Assembly (NCBI GenBank): GCA_914767715.1
Contig: OU612074.1
Span: forward strand, 19,270,062-19,330,061
Source of the DNA: Membranipora membranacea
Taxonomy: Eukaryota; Bryozoa; Gymnolaemata; Cheilostomatida; Membraniporidae
Length of the DNA: 60,000 nt
Direction of reading: 5' to 3'
Positions 1 to 13,200 of the stretch are shown here, in pieces. Numbering within the stretch: the first letter of the stretch is position 1; the number at the start of each line of letters is the position of its first letter. The position numbers and the translations under genes are program-made. The notes beneath the pieces were generated by a model, which was not told the DNA's origin, made no database searches, and saw only the letters and a list, made by a program, of their open reading frames with translations.

Positions 1-671
1 AATAGGAGGTTGTTATACCGAAACTTATTCTAATTTACTGCAAGTACTATGTAATGATTGCATTGGTGACTATCATTGACATGACCAGCATTTTTGTATA
101 TTGTGCAATAGTTACAACTGCTGGAGCAAGCATAAAACCACAGTTTATACATATCCATGGAAAAGATCGGTACAACACATGTAAGTACAACCAAATGTTA
201 AAACTACATATTTGTAAAATTTGATGAAGCAACTCGGGACAAAGTTCTTTCAAAACAATTTGGATAATCATTTTGATGGATACATCACTTCTATGAGGTT
301 TGGTGTAACCCAAGGGGGGAGGGAAAATTATCAACAATTAAATCACATCAAGGCTGAGCATTTTCCGGTCCTGCAGCTACAGCTCTAAAGCATGTGCTTC
401 TCAAATGCAGGTCAACCTAGCTAATATTTCTGCCTATCAATAATCGGCAATGCAACTTTCTATAATTTTCAGTGAGTCCTGTCAGTGATAAAATTTGTGT
501 CTATCTTCCAAGATGGATGTTGTAAATCATTGAAATGATAATATCACACCCTATGAGACTTCAATATCATGACTCAATTGTGCCCTGAGCAGACACAATG
601 TTCTCACCAATCATCACATTTTCACAGCAAGTTACCTGTCATGTCCGCTGTAATTTTCTTCTCTTTTACAG
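1..671. other. Intron or intergenic sequence, no gene recognised
   Basis: AT-rich unique-looking sequence upstream of the exon at 672. It ends in a pyrimidine-rich acceptor (ttctcttttacag), so at least its 3' part is probably intron of the gene whose terminal exon follows. Short open frames here lack codon structure or recognisable motifs. Confidence 0.5.
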
Positions 672-991
672 ATAATGAAGCCCTTACTGAAGCCTGGGCC
701 ACAGTAGGCCACAAAGTGGAGCATCTTAACAGATATCTTGCGTGCAGATCACAATACAAAGACCAGCCATCAAACAACCTCCTAAAGAAAAAATATATCA
801 CTCTACACCAGGAAATTTCACCTAAATTCCATGGAATTCATCAACTTTTGTTGACTAAGGTGGAACGTATGGAAAAGGATTACTTTCAAAGACATAAGAA
901 GCTATCACGAGTGCCTATAGACAAAAAAATAACACAACAACTGAATGCTGTCAGCCATTTCCTGAAGCTTTTAAAATTTCCAAAAGCTTGA
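672..991 (+). CDS. Terminal coding exon of an unrecognised gene (partial)
   Basis: About 105 codons are open from an acceptor (ctcttttacag) at 661-671 to a TGA at 989-991. The exon enters in phase 2. The protein is hydrophilic and probably alpha-helical, with many Lys, His, Gln and Leu, including NNLLKKKYITLHQEI and LLLTKVERMEKDYF; heptad-like spacing suggests a coiled coil or helical bundle. It has no membrane segment or zinc site. I do not recognise the family. Upstream exons lie outside the window or are too short to see. The open frame extends back through the acceptor to an ATG at 569, but the acceptor and the change in composition at 672 favour a spliced exon. AATAAA-like sites occur downstream near 1454 and 1728. 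Confidence 0.5.
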
Positions 992-2389
992 TGCAGTGTT
1001 ATTTTTTTGCTTTGACAGCTTGTCTTTTGAGGTGTTCCTTTTATTTTGCATACCATGATCATAACCTATTGTCTGAGATTGTATTTTTATTATTCACACA
1101 ATGGTCTCATTCCCAGCAGTTGAGCCCAAATGTTGTCCAAAAGGTAAAACAGTTTTTTGTCAAAGATACTCACATGGTGGTGTGGTAGGTGGATACGTTT
1201 TTAACCAGAGTAAAATTGCGCTTTTCTTGGGTCTTTCTATATGTTAGTAAATGCTAGGCCTTCCAATTGCTTCCTCAATCACTAGCAGATTCTTTGTCAT
1301 GGAAACCTGTGGAACACAAATTCATATATAGCATTCATAACATTCATATACTAGGCCTAGGCCTACAACCATCTGACATTTACATCTAAACAATATTTTA
1401 GTAGCCTACTCGGTTAGGTATCACAGATTCTTTTCTATTTATAAACTTGTACCAATAAACATTGACACATCAATCTGCCTATCCATATGATATTTCCCCT
1501 ATTATTGTACTGGCAAAACATGGCAATGATTCAAGAAGCATAACTGAAACCGATGAACTGTTTGTTTAGTTCATTGCTGAAACTGACAAAATCACTGTGT
1601 GCTGCTTTGTCCTGTTATCATGCACACTTGGTGCTTGTAGTGTAATTAATCACATTCAATTCTTCTTGAACACATCTATCATCATGAATGAAATATAAAA
1701 CAAACTTCATATCATTATCCTAAATCAAATAAAAGACTCATGATCTAAGGAGTAGGACTCACCAGTGACCATCATCTTTTCGAAGCTGGTAATCCTTACT
1801 ACTCTTCCAGTGAACAGGTTAAATCACTAATTATGTAATCACAGGACAGGTATCTCCTTGGGAGGACTGTAGTGTAGTGTAGTGTATTTTTTAAGATGAG
1901 TGATTATTATACTTATAGTTATTTTGTTATTTACTGTCCACAAGTTATGTAGAATCCCTGGGCCTATTCCTTTGCTTATCTGTCTTCAGTACAGAAACTC
2001 AATGGCAGTGAGTGAGCATGAGCAATGGCACTGCAGTTAGTAATGGAACAGTTTTGTCACTCATTTCTTGGGCTCGAAATTCCTAGTACTAGTTATGATG
2101 ACCTACTAATACGTCTTGCTAGTATAATCACATAGCAAATCACATGCTAAGTAACATTATAATACGGTACTGTATTGTAATTGAGGTCACTGATTGGATA
2201 ATGAATAGTGCACTATTAAAGATTTAATTTGTCCATGTCAAGGTCATTGTGTGGATCAATTCATTATTGATTGTGTTCCCATGAAAAAAATAGAGCATAA
2301 CTCCTCAGCACCAAGTAAAATAGGGATAAATATGGTTTTCCTATGATACTGTGATGACAATTTTTCCTTGATGACAATTTTTTTTTATG
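992..2389. other. Intergenic, nothing recognised
   Basis: AT-rich sequence between the terminal exon and the first transposon copy. It may contain the 3' UTR of the upstream gene. A short gtgta-type simple repeat lies near 1870-1885. No coding exon or transposon end is recognised. Confidence 0.5.
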
Positions 2390-2398
2390 GTTTTCCTA
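2390..2398. repeat. Target-site duplication of transposon copy 1 (left)
   Basis: GTTTTCCTA, repeated exactly at 10213-10221 immediately beyond the right end of copy 1. Confidence 0.9.
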
Positions 2399-2909
2399 GG
2401 GGTTCACTAAAATGCGGAAATGCGGAATTTCTCTTGAAAGTATGCGTTAGCACGCGTGTTTCTCAGTTTTACGATGAAATGACTAAAATGCGGAAATTTG
2501 GAAAGCACATTCTAATTGGTTAATTGAATCCCACCAAGCCAATCAGGGGTAGTCATCTCATTTTCTGCCTAATCTAAAACATGGTCAGGATTTGGGTTGA
2601 TGCCTGGTGGTGTTCTTCATGAAGAAGCTCTGTAAAGCTGCATACTCTACTCTGCTAATGAAGACTATACTGCTGTAGTGTTTTCCTTTCCAGTCTCAGC
2701 AAGTTTCAGGTAACAGTTTCCATCCTTGTATAGTAGTAGCACTCACTAATTTAGCTAAATATTTCCAACGTTTGTATGTTTAAATAATAATCATCATCAT
2801 TACTACTTCACTAACTTATCAATTCTTTTTCTACTTTACTCATGGGTCCCAGGGGCCCATGCCTTTACCATAGGCCCTCTAGGCATCTGGAGTTACAAGC
2901 ATGTCCAGT

Positions 2910-3092
2910 ATCATGGACATTGGTCACCCATCCTAGTCCTTTCCAAGCATAGCAAGGTATAGGCCATAGGCATCTGGAGTTACAAGCATGTCCAGTATCA
3001 ACCATACTGGACATGCTTGTAACTCCAGATGCCTATGGCCTATACCTTGCTATGCTTGGAAAGGACTAGGATGGGTGACCAATGTCCATGAT
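2910..3092. repeat. 89-bp-arm palindrome inside transposon copy 1
   Basis: Arms 2910-2998 and 3004-3092 are exact reverse complements by eye, with a 5-nt loop (caacc). The corresponding place in copy 2 (about 10785-10850) has only a much shorter inverted repeat around ATACTGGACATGCTTG. The arms include ATGGACATTGG, related to the CAATGTCC motif of the hairpin at 44516. Confidence 0.9.
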
Positions 3093-3721
3093 CATGATCA
3101 TGGACATTGGCAAAGTATACATGCTTGTATTGTAACTCCAGATGCCTTTACTGTAGGTAGTACTATTACTACTACTTAATCAGATTACTAGTTACAAGTC
3201 TAGTAGCCTTCCCACTCACTGAACTAAACCAATACTCTGCTGTTATATACCAACACGTTACACTTACTCAAGTCAGTGCTGTATTGTGTGCTTAAATCAG
3301 TGACTGTGTGGAGGTTATGAGCATGTATACTTTGCCATAGCCTGTCTTGACAAGCTTTTTTCGGCGCCCACCCTCCAACAAAGCTTTTCAAGACAGGCTA
3401 ACTTTGCCAATGGACATCGGATTGGCGAAGTATACATGCTTGTAAGTTCTCCAGATGCTGATAGTCCTAATGGTGCCTCTGGCCTGGGACTTACTTGCAA
3501 GCCTTAGTTTACATTATATATATAAGCCTAGGTAGGAACTCAAGTCCATAATCTTGTCAAGGTCTTGTTGGTTTGGTGCGTTCAAACTAAACTTTTAACT
3601 TCAACTTGATCCAACCCCCTGCGTCACATGGCGCACAACACATTAACCCTGGGTTGTGATGAGTTGTGTGTGGATGTTACGGCCCTCTGGACATGGGACC
3701 TGTGTGTGGTTGCATTATACT

Positions 3722-4190
3722 CACTCACCGTACAACAGCACAACAATGAGTGACTTTAATTAATATTAATTCGATATAAAAATGCCATTTATTTGTACTC
3801 ATTTGAAACAACATGTGACTTGACTTATGTTGCAGAACTCCTAGTGGAATATTGCGCCAGAATCGCCTTCTCCTTTCCCTTCCATCTTTCTCGATCTCTA
3901 GCCATCTCGCTAGCCTCCGCCCACGACTTGATGTTGTGTACCTTCATCTGTTTGAGCGCCGTTCTTCGCCAAGTCTGATTGGGTCGCCCTCTCCTTCGGG
4001 TGCCTTCAGGGGCCCATCCGAGACTGGTGTGAGGGAGAGATTCCTTCCTCCTTAGGCTGTGTCCTAGGTATCTCCATCTTCTAACTTCAATGTGCACTCA
4101 CCGTACAACAGCACAACAATGAGTGACTTTAATTAATATTAATTCGATATAAAATTGCCATTTATTTGTACTCATTTGAAACAACATGTG
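3722..4190 (-). mobile_element. LINE 3' tail flanked by a 96-bp target duplication
   Basis: Bases 3722-3817 recur almost exactly at 4095-4190. Between them lie 277 bp (3818-4094) whose minus strand encodes about 85 residues with the signature of a non-LTR retrotransposon C-terminus: RRWRYLGHSLRR, then RRRGRPNQTWRR, then ARDRERW. The matching site in transposon copy 2 (about 11530-11625) is single and empty, showing that this is an insertion and that the 96 bp were duplicated by it. The element is heavily 5'-truncated. The LINE clade is not determined. Confidence 0.9.
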
Positions 4191-7100
4191 CTGTGCTTCA
4201 AAGGCTTCCTTGGTCAGTAGATCGCCTAACGCTCAGTTCATTCCTCTTACATTGGTTGTTGGGGAATCAATGGGGACATATCCTTAAGCATTGTCCGTGT
4301 CGTAATTGATTTTGTACTCAACCACAGAAATATCAATGGTCAATGGAATTCTCAAAATTTGTTTGCTCCTGTAATTGCTATAGCTATGTATGGGCATAAT
4401 AACAATACACTACACTACTGTTGCCAGCTACAAAATACCGATGTTGTTCCCCTAGCTTACTTGCTGGTTTGATTAAGCACAGTTGCTGTAGCCTACATTA
4501 GAAGGTGTGATAAAAAAGTTCTTGTTATGATGTGCATACAAATACACTTCATATCACACCAAAATTGAGCTTTGGTTTGTTTATGCCATATGGCTAAATG
4601 AAAAAAAAAGAAGATTTTTCAAGCTAACTTAATCATATACTATACACCCCTCCTTCTTATGATCTCCACTTTAGAAAGCTGAAAGTAGTGAGGCTTGGTG
4701 GTTCTTAGAAATGTACATGTAGTTATATTCAGATTACTAGAGAATTGTCAATTTATCCATAGTATTGCTTCTGAATGTATTACTTCTGAAGATCATAACC
4801 CACATTGCATTGAAAGAATATGCAGAAAAAAAAATGTGCAGTATGGATATTACCTGGGCCTGTAAGTGCATGATATTTGCTTGTTGCAGGAAAAAAGGTT
4901 TTTTTCTCTTACTGGCGATGGTTTTACTGTGAGAAGAGCGATTGGTGGTCTTCATACTCATTTCTATTCATTGAGAACTGCGACTGAGACAAAGATCAGT
5001 GTGAGTAGGCTACTTCTAGTCTTTTCGGAAAATCAGGTCTAGATGACAAAGATGTCTGTAGGCTTTTTATATCTCCCATAAGATTACTTCATCATATTTC
5101 AGACCCTGTGTAGAATTATGCTTTAGTTAGATGATTTGTTTGCTGAGTTGTCTGCTCACACTTATTGAGTAGGTTACTTTGAATGGAATTTAACGCTAGC
5201 TATGTGTGAGCAGTGAGGGTGCAGGCAGGGTGAGGGTGGTGCGAGCCCTTTCGCCTATAGATAGGTCATGAGGTTGTAAGCCCACCTATCTAGACCTGAC
5301 TTAATTGTGCTCCACATCATTCAGATGCTATTATTAAGTTTCATAGACCAGCACGCTAGACAGTGCACCGTTTGGAATAATAATGACACTTGGGCCATAT
5401 GCCTACACTGAACAGCTTAGTGTTAATGTACTTACAGCCTCTTTCAACTTTAAAGCTGATGAATTTGTCATGGAGATCCTAGGTCTTTGGTTTTGGCTCA
5501 CAGAATTATTTATTAGACAGCTTATAGTGCATTAATCCCAATAGTATTTTTTTTAATGGATAACCATTAAGTGAAATACTTGCACTACAAAAAAAGCGGC
5601 ATCCTCGCTGCTCTTTGCCTTGAAAATATAAAATTATCTCTAAACATATTGCTGAGAAGTAGCATATTTAGTTGCACTGATTGTCCATGTACAATTGAAT
5701 TTGGCATCAGTAATTCAGTGCAACTTTTGAAATGAAGGTGAAGACCACTTGCCATTTTAGATGTGCGGTAGCGAAGATGTCAGATGTTCACTGATTACTC
5801 ACAGGCAATGCCACTGTTTCGTCTGCAGTACTCAACACTATACAGTGTGCCTCTCAAACCAATGAGGGAGTTCATTGGTCTAACAAGCAAAAGCCATTGT
5901 AAGTTGACCTAGTCATAAAACTTAAAAAATTGCCAAATAATATGGAATAATGTGAAGAAAGCTTGAGTTGCTTGGTGGTAAGGTAATTAGTGTCATATTA
6001 TGACATACTATGTGAAAAATCAGCAGTTTTTCATTTTTTTTCCCATTGAGTTCCCTTAATTCAATTTGATTCATCAATTGCGGAACAACTAATATATCTG
6101 TATCCTCATCATTGATCAGTTTGTCCAACGATTTTCAATTGTTTGTATCTTACCTCAAAAATCCATCACAGGCATTTTTTGAAGTAGCTTGGCACTGATT
6201 TTGTTTGTTATTGGTACTTGTAGAACTGAGTGTCACTAAAAGTTAATTCAATCTGTGAGTGAATACAGGTCGATTACTCTCATCATACCATGCAAGGACA
6301 ATCCTGCATGCGTGACCATGATTATCCAAAGAGTGGGAAACATGGGAAACAGACTTTATGTTGAGGTAATTTTGATAACTTTTGCATTACATGCTGTGAG
6401 TGTTATGTTCTAGAGTCTAGACCTATCTCAGTTGCCTCATAATCCCTGAATGATCACATGGTGGGAGTAGGTGTTTATCATAGCTCTTGCCCCATGATCA
6501 AGACTTTTCTGACAACATAATTAGTCTGATACAGAGGGTTGACAGCAGGTAGTTTATAACAACAATTGTCCAAAATACCTCAAAGAAGTGAGTGCCCTAC
6601 CCACCGGTCCATGACTTCTGAAAATCTGTTGTGTCGATTGCATGGCCTGAAATACGGAGCACATCACATAGTGTGCTATTATGAAAAGGATTGATACTGG
6701 TAATAAGCAAGTTCGATAAGCCCCACACACAGTTATATGTGGAGTAATTTTACAGACTACTTACAGTAAATCCATCTGATTTATACCCTCCCCACCCACA
6801 CAAGTCCCTTACATTGTTGGGTTGGCGTAAACAAACCACTAACGGTAACAATGGTTCCTACATATTATATATTTTATATTTCAGGTTGTTCCCAGATTTC
6901 CAGTTCAGGTTGAGGTTATAAGTGTGCTGATGTTCTGATGCATGTTTATGTGTTATGGCGATGAATAACATTCGGGTAAGAAATACCCGTCAGAAAGAAG
7001 TATAATGTGAAACTTAACTTATCCAGTGGCCGCATGTGTGAAATCCAACCATCATTCAGTACTTCAAATTCAAACTACCTTATAACCCATATAAATATTA

Positions 7101-7604
7101 GCTTTTGAAGACAAGCTAAAAAAACAGTACGATCTCATAATGTCACTTCGCGCAACGCCTTAAGTTTTGAAAATTGGTTTGTGTACATCCTTCATAAATA
7201 ACCCAAGAGAAGTAAATAAATAAACTAGTTAGGAGGTGACTTCATGTTAGCACACCCCAATTTCCGCAAAGCCATTTTATTAAAACTCCTCTTGGGTGGT
7301 TCAAAAGAACCTAACCTCTTCAAACATGGTTTTTTTGTACTCTTGGGTAGAGAGGATATACACCTCTATGAGGTAAGGGGCTAGAAATGCTCGTCAATGT
7401 GACTAAAAATCCAGCTTCAGCAGTACCGATTGCATGGTCTGAAAATTTGTTTTGAGTAATGTAACAGACTATCTGAAGAAATTCCATATCACATGTACCC
7501 TCCCTGCTGCCACAAAATTACCCTTCCATACATTCTAGGGTTGTAGTAAAGAAACCACAAATGTATTTAACAGGCAGTAACAAGGTTCACCATATTATAG
7601 TAGA

Positions 7605-7747
7605 GGTATACACCCGAGGGTGCTGGGGGCTGGAACAATCAACCTTGAAAGCTCCCCCAACGGGATTTGAACTCACAAATCCTGCGGCACCAATCGGCTG
7701 GCAGTGAATAGCAAGCCGATAACCAATTGCACCATCTCACCGTCCCC
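7605..7747 (-). mobile_element. tRNA-derived SINE (family A) inside transposon copy 1
   Basis: On the minus strand the 5' part resembles a tRNA: an A-box-like GGTGCAATTGG near 7725-7737 and a B box GAGTTCAAATCCC near 7662-7674. A body containing CCAGCCCCCAGCACCCTCGGG follows. The same insertion is at 14867-15011 in copy 2, so it predates amplification of the host element. A diverged relative lies at 30189-30333. Confidence 0.8.
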
Positions 7748-10226
7748 ACAAATTTTATATTTCACTTTTTTATTTCAGATGATTTCCAGACTCCTTGCTC
7801 AGGTTTGCAGTATTAGTATACTGATGTTATGCAGGGTGTTTATTTATAATGGTGAAGAACCGTGTACAATAAGGTCAGTGATATGTATATATATATTGAG
7901 ACATATGTTGAAACAAACCACATCATTGTTCAATACTTCAGAATCCCACTTACAAATTTATCTGATAACTTTTCGTCATACTACTGCTGGTCAGGGACTT
8001 GCATTATACAGGCCTGCTGCAGCAAATATTATTTTCCAAATAATCTGTCCTAATTTCAATTTTATAACTGCGAGACCCTTGGGCTTGATGAGTATAATGT
8101 GCATAAAACACATGCTTCAATACCTCCAAAATCGCTAGGCATCTCACAACTGGGTGGGAAGAGATACATGTGCTGCGGAACCAAAAGTGACTAGGAAGCT
8201 AGCATGTCAAACAAGCAGTTCCAATATTGGAAGCTGATCTTGAGAAACGACTGCCAATCTTGCCATGACATGCAAGAAGTTGATCGCCCTTGTCCAAAAG
8301 ACTTACCTACCGTACAGTTAGCAGTTTGATCTAATACCAAGGATGGTCTGTGTGTATCTAAAGCGTAACCTTATGTCATATGATACTGTGGCAGGATAAT
8401 TTTTGCGATTGGGGGCATATGCCCTAGTTGTAGGTAAAAGATATGAAATAAATTCTGAAACATTAGGCCTTAGAGACCTGCACAATGATCAACCGTCAGC
8501 CTTTAGCTAGGGGGTGGTCAAACCATTTTCAATATAATTAGGGAAGAAGCTGCGGTCTGTTTGTTTCTATCTCATCAGGGAGTCTCCTTTTCGGCAGGGA
8601 GGACGGGTGGGATACCCTCCCTGCTCCCTGTTTTTTTTCACTTCAAATTGAGACAAATCATAGAGTTGTTCTCTCTTTGACATGTAAGTTCAATGAGGGG
8701 ACAACCGATGATAAGACGTCCTTAAGTTGCCCCCAGACTGCTCAGCTGACATTTTTATCTTTTCTTCTAGGGATGCATCTACCGAGTTCTGTGATTGCTG
8801 AGAATAACTCTTGCTATGGACTGAAGCTGCCTTATGATCGATAGATTCTAGTCCATCTTGTGCAGAAGGTCAAAACAGACTCTCCAATCAACATAAATTG
8901 TGTCTTTGAGCCGAAAGACACAGCCATTAAAGCTGGTACCTTCGTAGAATTGATTGAAAGTTTTTCGAAGTAAATGTAGTCTATCGATAAATTTCAGATT
9001 GTTAATAATGTCAAACTTTTCCTCCTGCTAAAATTCAACTCATCTAATGTAGGTCAGTTTTATTTCATAAACACCACAGTGAATCAAGGTTTAATCTTGC
9101 TAAATACAATGTTACAGATGTATGTTTGCTTATAAACTACCTCTGATTTTAGTAAAACATTGGCTGATATTGCGCTTCTACACTATCAATACCTGAAACA
9201 ATGAATTGTTTTATAAATATCTACCAACTACATTGTTGGACTCACTTGTGCTTTTATACAGGCTGATCAATATGATTGTGTGGCTTATGAAAATAAAAAG
9301 TATAATTACTCAGTCTCATCACGCAATCTTGACTAAGTGCTTGGATATTATAAGTTATAATTAGTTCATTTGCACTTTAATAGAGCAGAATGAAAAACCA
9401 AAAACACTCTTATGAATTCTTGTGACAAGGACCACCCTGCCTTTCCCGGAAAATGATCTTTGGTGTATCTCTACTGTATACAGTTCTGCTTCAAAGGACT
9501 TGATCACCAATAGACTGATCTTCATATTTTCACAGATGTCTTCCTATGTTCTCCGATGACTTTTTTGCTACTACAATGATAATCACCTAACGTCACCACT
9601 TGTAAGATATCAAGTTAACTATCGATGTGTAAACACCTGGGTTGCTAATTGCATATATTATCTAGTTTCACTCTCAATGTATACTAGTGTCCTATAGCTT
9701 CACTCTCAATGTATAATATGCCCATAAAAGCATTTCTGCTCAATAAAACTTGCCTCTATCAAAATCTGCATTTCAGAAATATTAACTATCATGGGAATTT
9801 TGTTTGACAAATCATCATATTAGAGTTATCTTCTCCTGAATACTCATGTACATATTTCACTGGGAATTCCGCTTTACATAAATAGTGCTACAGCTGTACT
9901 ATAACACATAATTTCTAACCCAGATTGCCCATACACATGGCCTATTAGATGTTTTCATAGAACACATAACAATTTTATTCTTATAAGCCACATTCAGTGG
10001 TAAAAAAAGCTAAATATGAAATTTCCGCATTTTAGTCAATTTTGACAAAAATGCGGAAAAATGCTTTTCAAGGTCACAAGTAGGTCACAAAGTGATTTCC
10101 GCATTTTAGTCAATCCCACACAGGATTGACTAAAATGCGGAAATACGCACTAATTCCCGCAACACGCACGTGAATTTGCGTGATCACGGATTTCCGCATT
10201 TTAGTGAACCCGGTTTTCCTATGATG

Positions 10227-10268
10227 ACAATAAATATCATGTGACCTAGGTCACATGATATTTATTGT
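10227..10268. repeat. 42-bp perfect palindrome between the two transposon copies
   Basis: Read from its centre CCTAGG, the sequence is its own reverse complement for 21 bp on each side (CATGTGACC/GGTCACATG core). It fills most of the spacer between the target duplications of the two copies. Confidence 0.9.
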
Positions 10269-13200
10269 TTACTAACAACTGGGGTTCACTAAAACGCGGA
10301 AATGCGGAATTTCTCTTGAAAGTACGCGTTATCATGCGTGTTTCTCAGTTTTACGATGAATTGACTAAAATGCGGAAATTTGGAAAACACATTCTAATTG
10401 GTTAATTGAATCCCACCAAGCCAATCAGGGGTAGTCATCTCATTTTCTGCCAAATCCAAAACATGGTCAGGATTTTGGTTGATGCCTGGTGTTGTTCTTC
10501 GTGAATAAGCTCTGTAAAGCTGCATACTCTACTCTGCTAATGAAGACTATGACTATACTGCTTTAGTGTTTTCCTTTCCAGTCTAAGCAAGTTTCAGGTA
10601 ACAGTTTCCATCCTTGTATAGTAGCAGCACTCACTAATTTAGCTAAATATTTCCAACGTTTGTAATGTATGTATGTATAGATAATAATAATCATCATCAT
10701 TACTTCACTAACTAATCACTTCTTTTTCTACTTTACTCATGGGTCCCAGGGGCCCATGCCTTTACCATAGGCCCTATAGGCATCTGGAGTTACAAGCATG
10801 TCCAGTATGGTTGATACTGGACATGCTTGTAACTCCAGATGCCTATGGCCTATACCTTGCTTGGAAAGGACTAGGATGGTTGACCAATGTCCATGATCAT
10901 AATCATGGACATTGGCAAAGTATACATGCTCTTAACTCCAGATGCCTATGACACTACTGTAGGTAGTACTATTACTACTACTTACTCAGCTTACTAGTTA
11001 CAAGTCTAGTAGCCTTCCCACTCACTGATCTAAACCAATACTCTGCTGTTATATACCAACACATTACACTTACTCAAGTCAGTGCTGTATTGTGTGATGA
11101 TCAGTGACTGTGTGGAGGTTATAAGCATGTATACTTTGCCATAGCCTATCTTGACAAGCTTTTTTCGGCGCCCACCCTCAAACAAAGCTTTTCAAGACAG
11201 GCTAACTTTGCCGATGGACATCGGATTGGCGAAGTATACAATTGCATGCTTGTAAGTTCTCCAGATGCCGATAGTCCCATGGTGCCCCTGGCCTGGGACT
11301 TACTTGCAAGCCTTATTTTACATTATATATATAAGCCTAGGTAGGAACTCAAGTCCATAATCTTGTCAAGGTCTTGGTTGGTTTGGTGCGCTCAAACTAA
11401 ACTTTTAACTTCAACTTGATCCAACCCCCTGCGTCACATGGCGCACAACACATTAACCCTGGGTTGTGATGAGTTGTGTGTGGATGTTACGGCCCTTGGG
11501 ACATGGGACCTGCGTGTGGTTGCATTATACTCACTCACCGTACAACAGCACAACAATGAGTGACTTTAATTAATATTAATTCGATATAAAATTGCCATTT
11601 ATTTGTACTCATTTGAAACAACATGTGCTGTGCTTCAAAGGCTTCCTTGGTCAGTAGATCGCCTAACGCTCAGTTAATTCCTCTTACATTGGTTGTTGGT
11701 GAATCAATGGGGACATATCCTTAAGCATTGTCCGTGTCGTAATTGATTTTGTACTCGACCACAGAAATATCAATGGTCGATGGAATTCTCAAAATTCGTT
11801 TGCTCCTGTAATTGCTATAGCTATGTATGGGCATAATAACACTACACTACTGTTGCCAGCTACAAAATACCGATGTTTTTCCCCTAGCTTACTTGCTGGT
11901 TTGATCAAGCACAGCTGCTGTAGCCTACATTAGAATGTGTGATAAAAAAGTTTTTGTTATGATATGCATACAAATACACTTCATATCACACCAAAATTGA
12001 GCCTTGGTTTGTTTATGCCATATGGCTAAATGAAAAAAAAAGATTTTTCAAGCTGACTTAATCATATACTATACACCCCTCCTTCTTATGATCTCCACTT
12101 TAGAAAGCTGAAAATAGTGAGGCTTGGTGGTTCTTAGAAATGTACATGTAGTTGTATTCAGATTACTAGAAATTTGTCAATTTATCCATAGTATTGCTTC
12201 TGAATGTATTACTTCTGAAGATCATAACCCACATTGCATTGAAAGAATATGCAGAAAAAACAATGTACAGTATGGATATTACCTGGGCCTGTAAGTGCAT
12301 GATATTTGCTTGTTGCAGGAAAAAAGGTTTTTTCTCTTACTGGCGATGGTTTTACTGTGAGAAGAGCGATTGGTGGTCTTCATACTCATTTCTATTCATT
12401 GAGAACTGCGACTGAGACAAAGATCAGTGTGAGTAGGCTACCTCTAGTCTTTTAGGAAAATCAAGTCTAGATGACAAAGATGTCTGTGGGCTTTTCATTT
12501 TTCCCATAAGATTACTTCATCATATTTCAGACCCTGTGTAGAAATATGCTTTAGATGATTTGTTTGCTGAGTTGTCTGCTCACACTTATTGAGTAGGTAA
12601 CTTTTAACGGAATTTAACGCTATCTATGTGTGAGCAGTGAGAGTGCAGGCAGGGTGAGGGTGGTGCGAGCCCTTTCGCCTATAGATAGGTCATGAGGTTG
12701 TAAACACACCCATTTAGACCTGACTTAATTGTGCTCCACATCATTCAGATGCTATTACTAAGTTTCATAGACCAGCACGCTAGACAGTGCACTGTTTGGA
12801 ATATAAATGACACTTGGGCCATATGCCTACACTGAACAGCTTAGTGTTAATGTACTTACCGCCTCTTTCATCATTAAAGCTGATGAATTTGTCATGGAGA
12901 TCCTAGGTCTCTGGTTTTGGCTCACAGAATTATTTATTAGACAGCTTATAGTGCATTAATCCCAATAGTCCTTTTTTTTAAATGGATAACCATTAAGTGA
13001 AATACTTGCACTACAAAAAAAAGCGGCATCCTCGCTGCTCTTTGCCTTGAAAATATAAAATTATCTCTAAACATATTGCTGCGAAGTAGCATATTTAGTT
13101 GCACTGCTTGTCCATGTACAATTGAAATTGGCATCAGTAATTAAGTGAAATGAAGGTGAAGACCACTTGCCATTTTAGATGTGCGGTAGCGAAGATGTCA

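Larger units (their letters stand above)
2399..10212 (+). mobile_element. 8-kb non-autonomous DNA transposon, copy 1
   Basis: The element begins GGGGTTCACTAAAATGCGG and ends with the inverse (TTTTAGTGAACCCG), and is bounded by the 9-bp direct repeat GTTTTCCTA (2390-2398 and 10213-10221). The inverted end is only about 20 bp long. The motif ACTAAAATGCGGAAA recurs several times in both orientations in the last 200 bp (about 10020-10205) and twice in the first 110 bp; such subterminal arrays typically bind transposase. Nine-bp duplications are typical of Mutator-like elements, but no transposase is visible, so the superfamily is an inference. Inside are a large palindrome, a tRNA-derived SINE, a LINE tail, and two diverged versions of one segment (near 6880 and 7775). 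A second copy follows at 10281. Confidence 0.9.

Noticed and set aside
3315-3500. Open frames within the transposon copies (for example 3315-3500, 7704-8138, 12194-12415, 15119-15379, 16782-17033)
   Set aside because: They are not conserved as frames between the two copies, have no domain motifs and lie in repeat-derived DNA.
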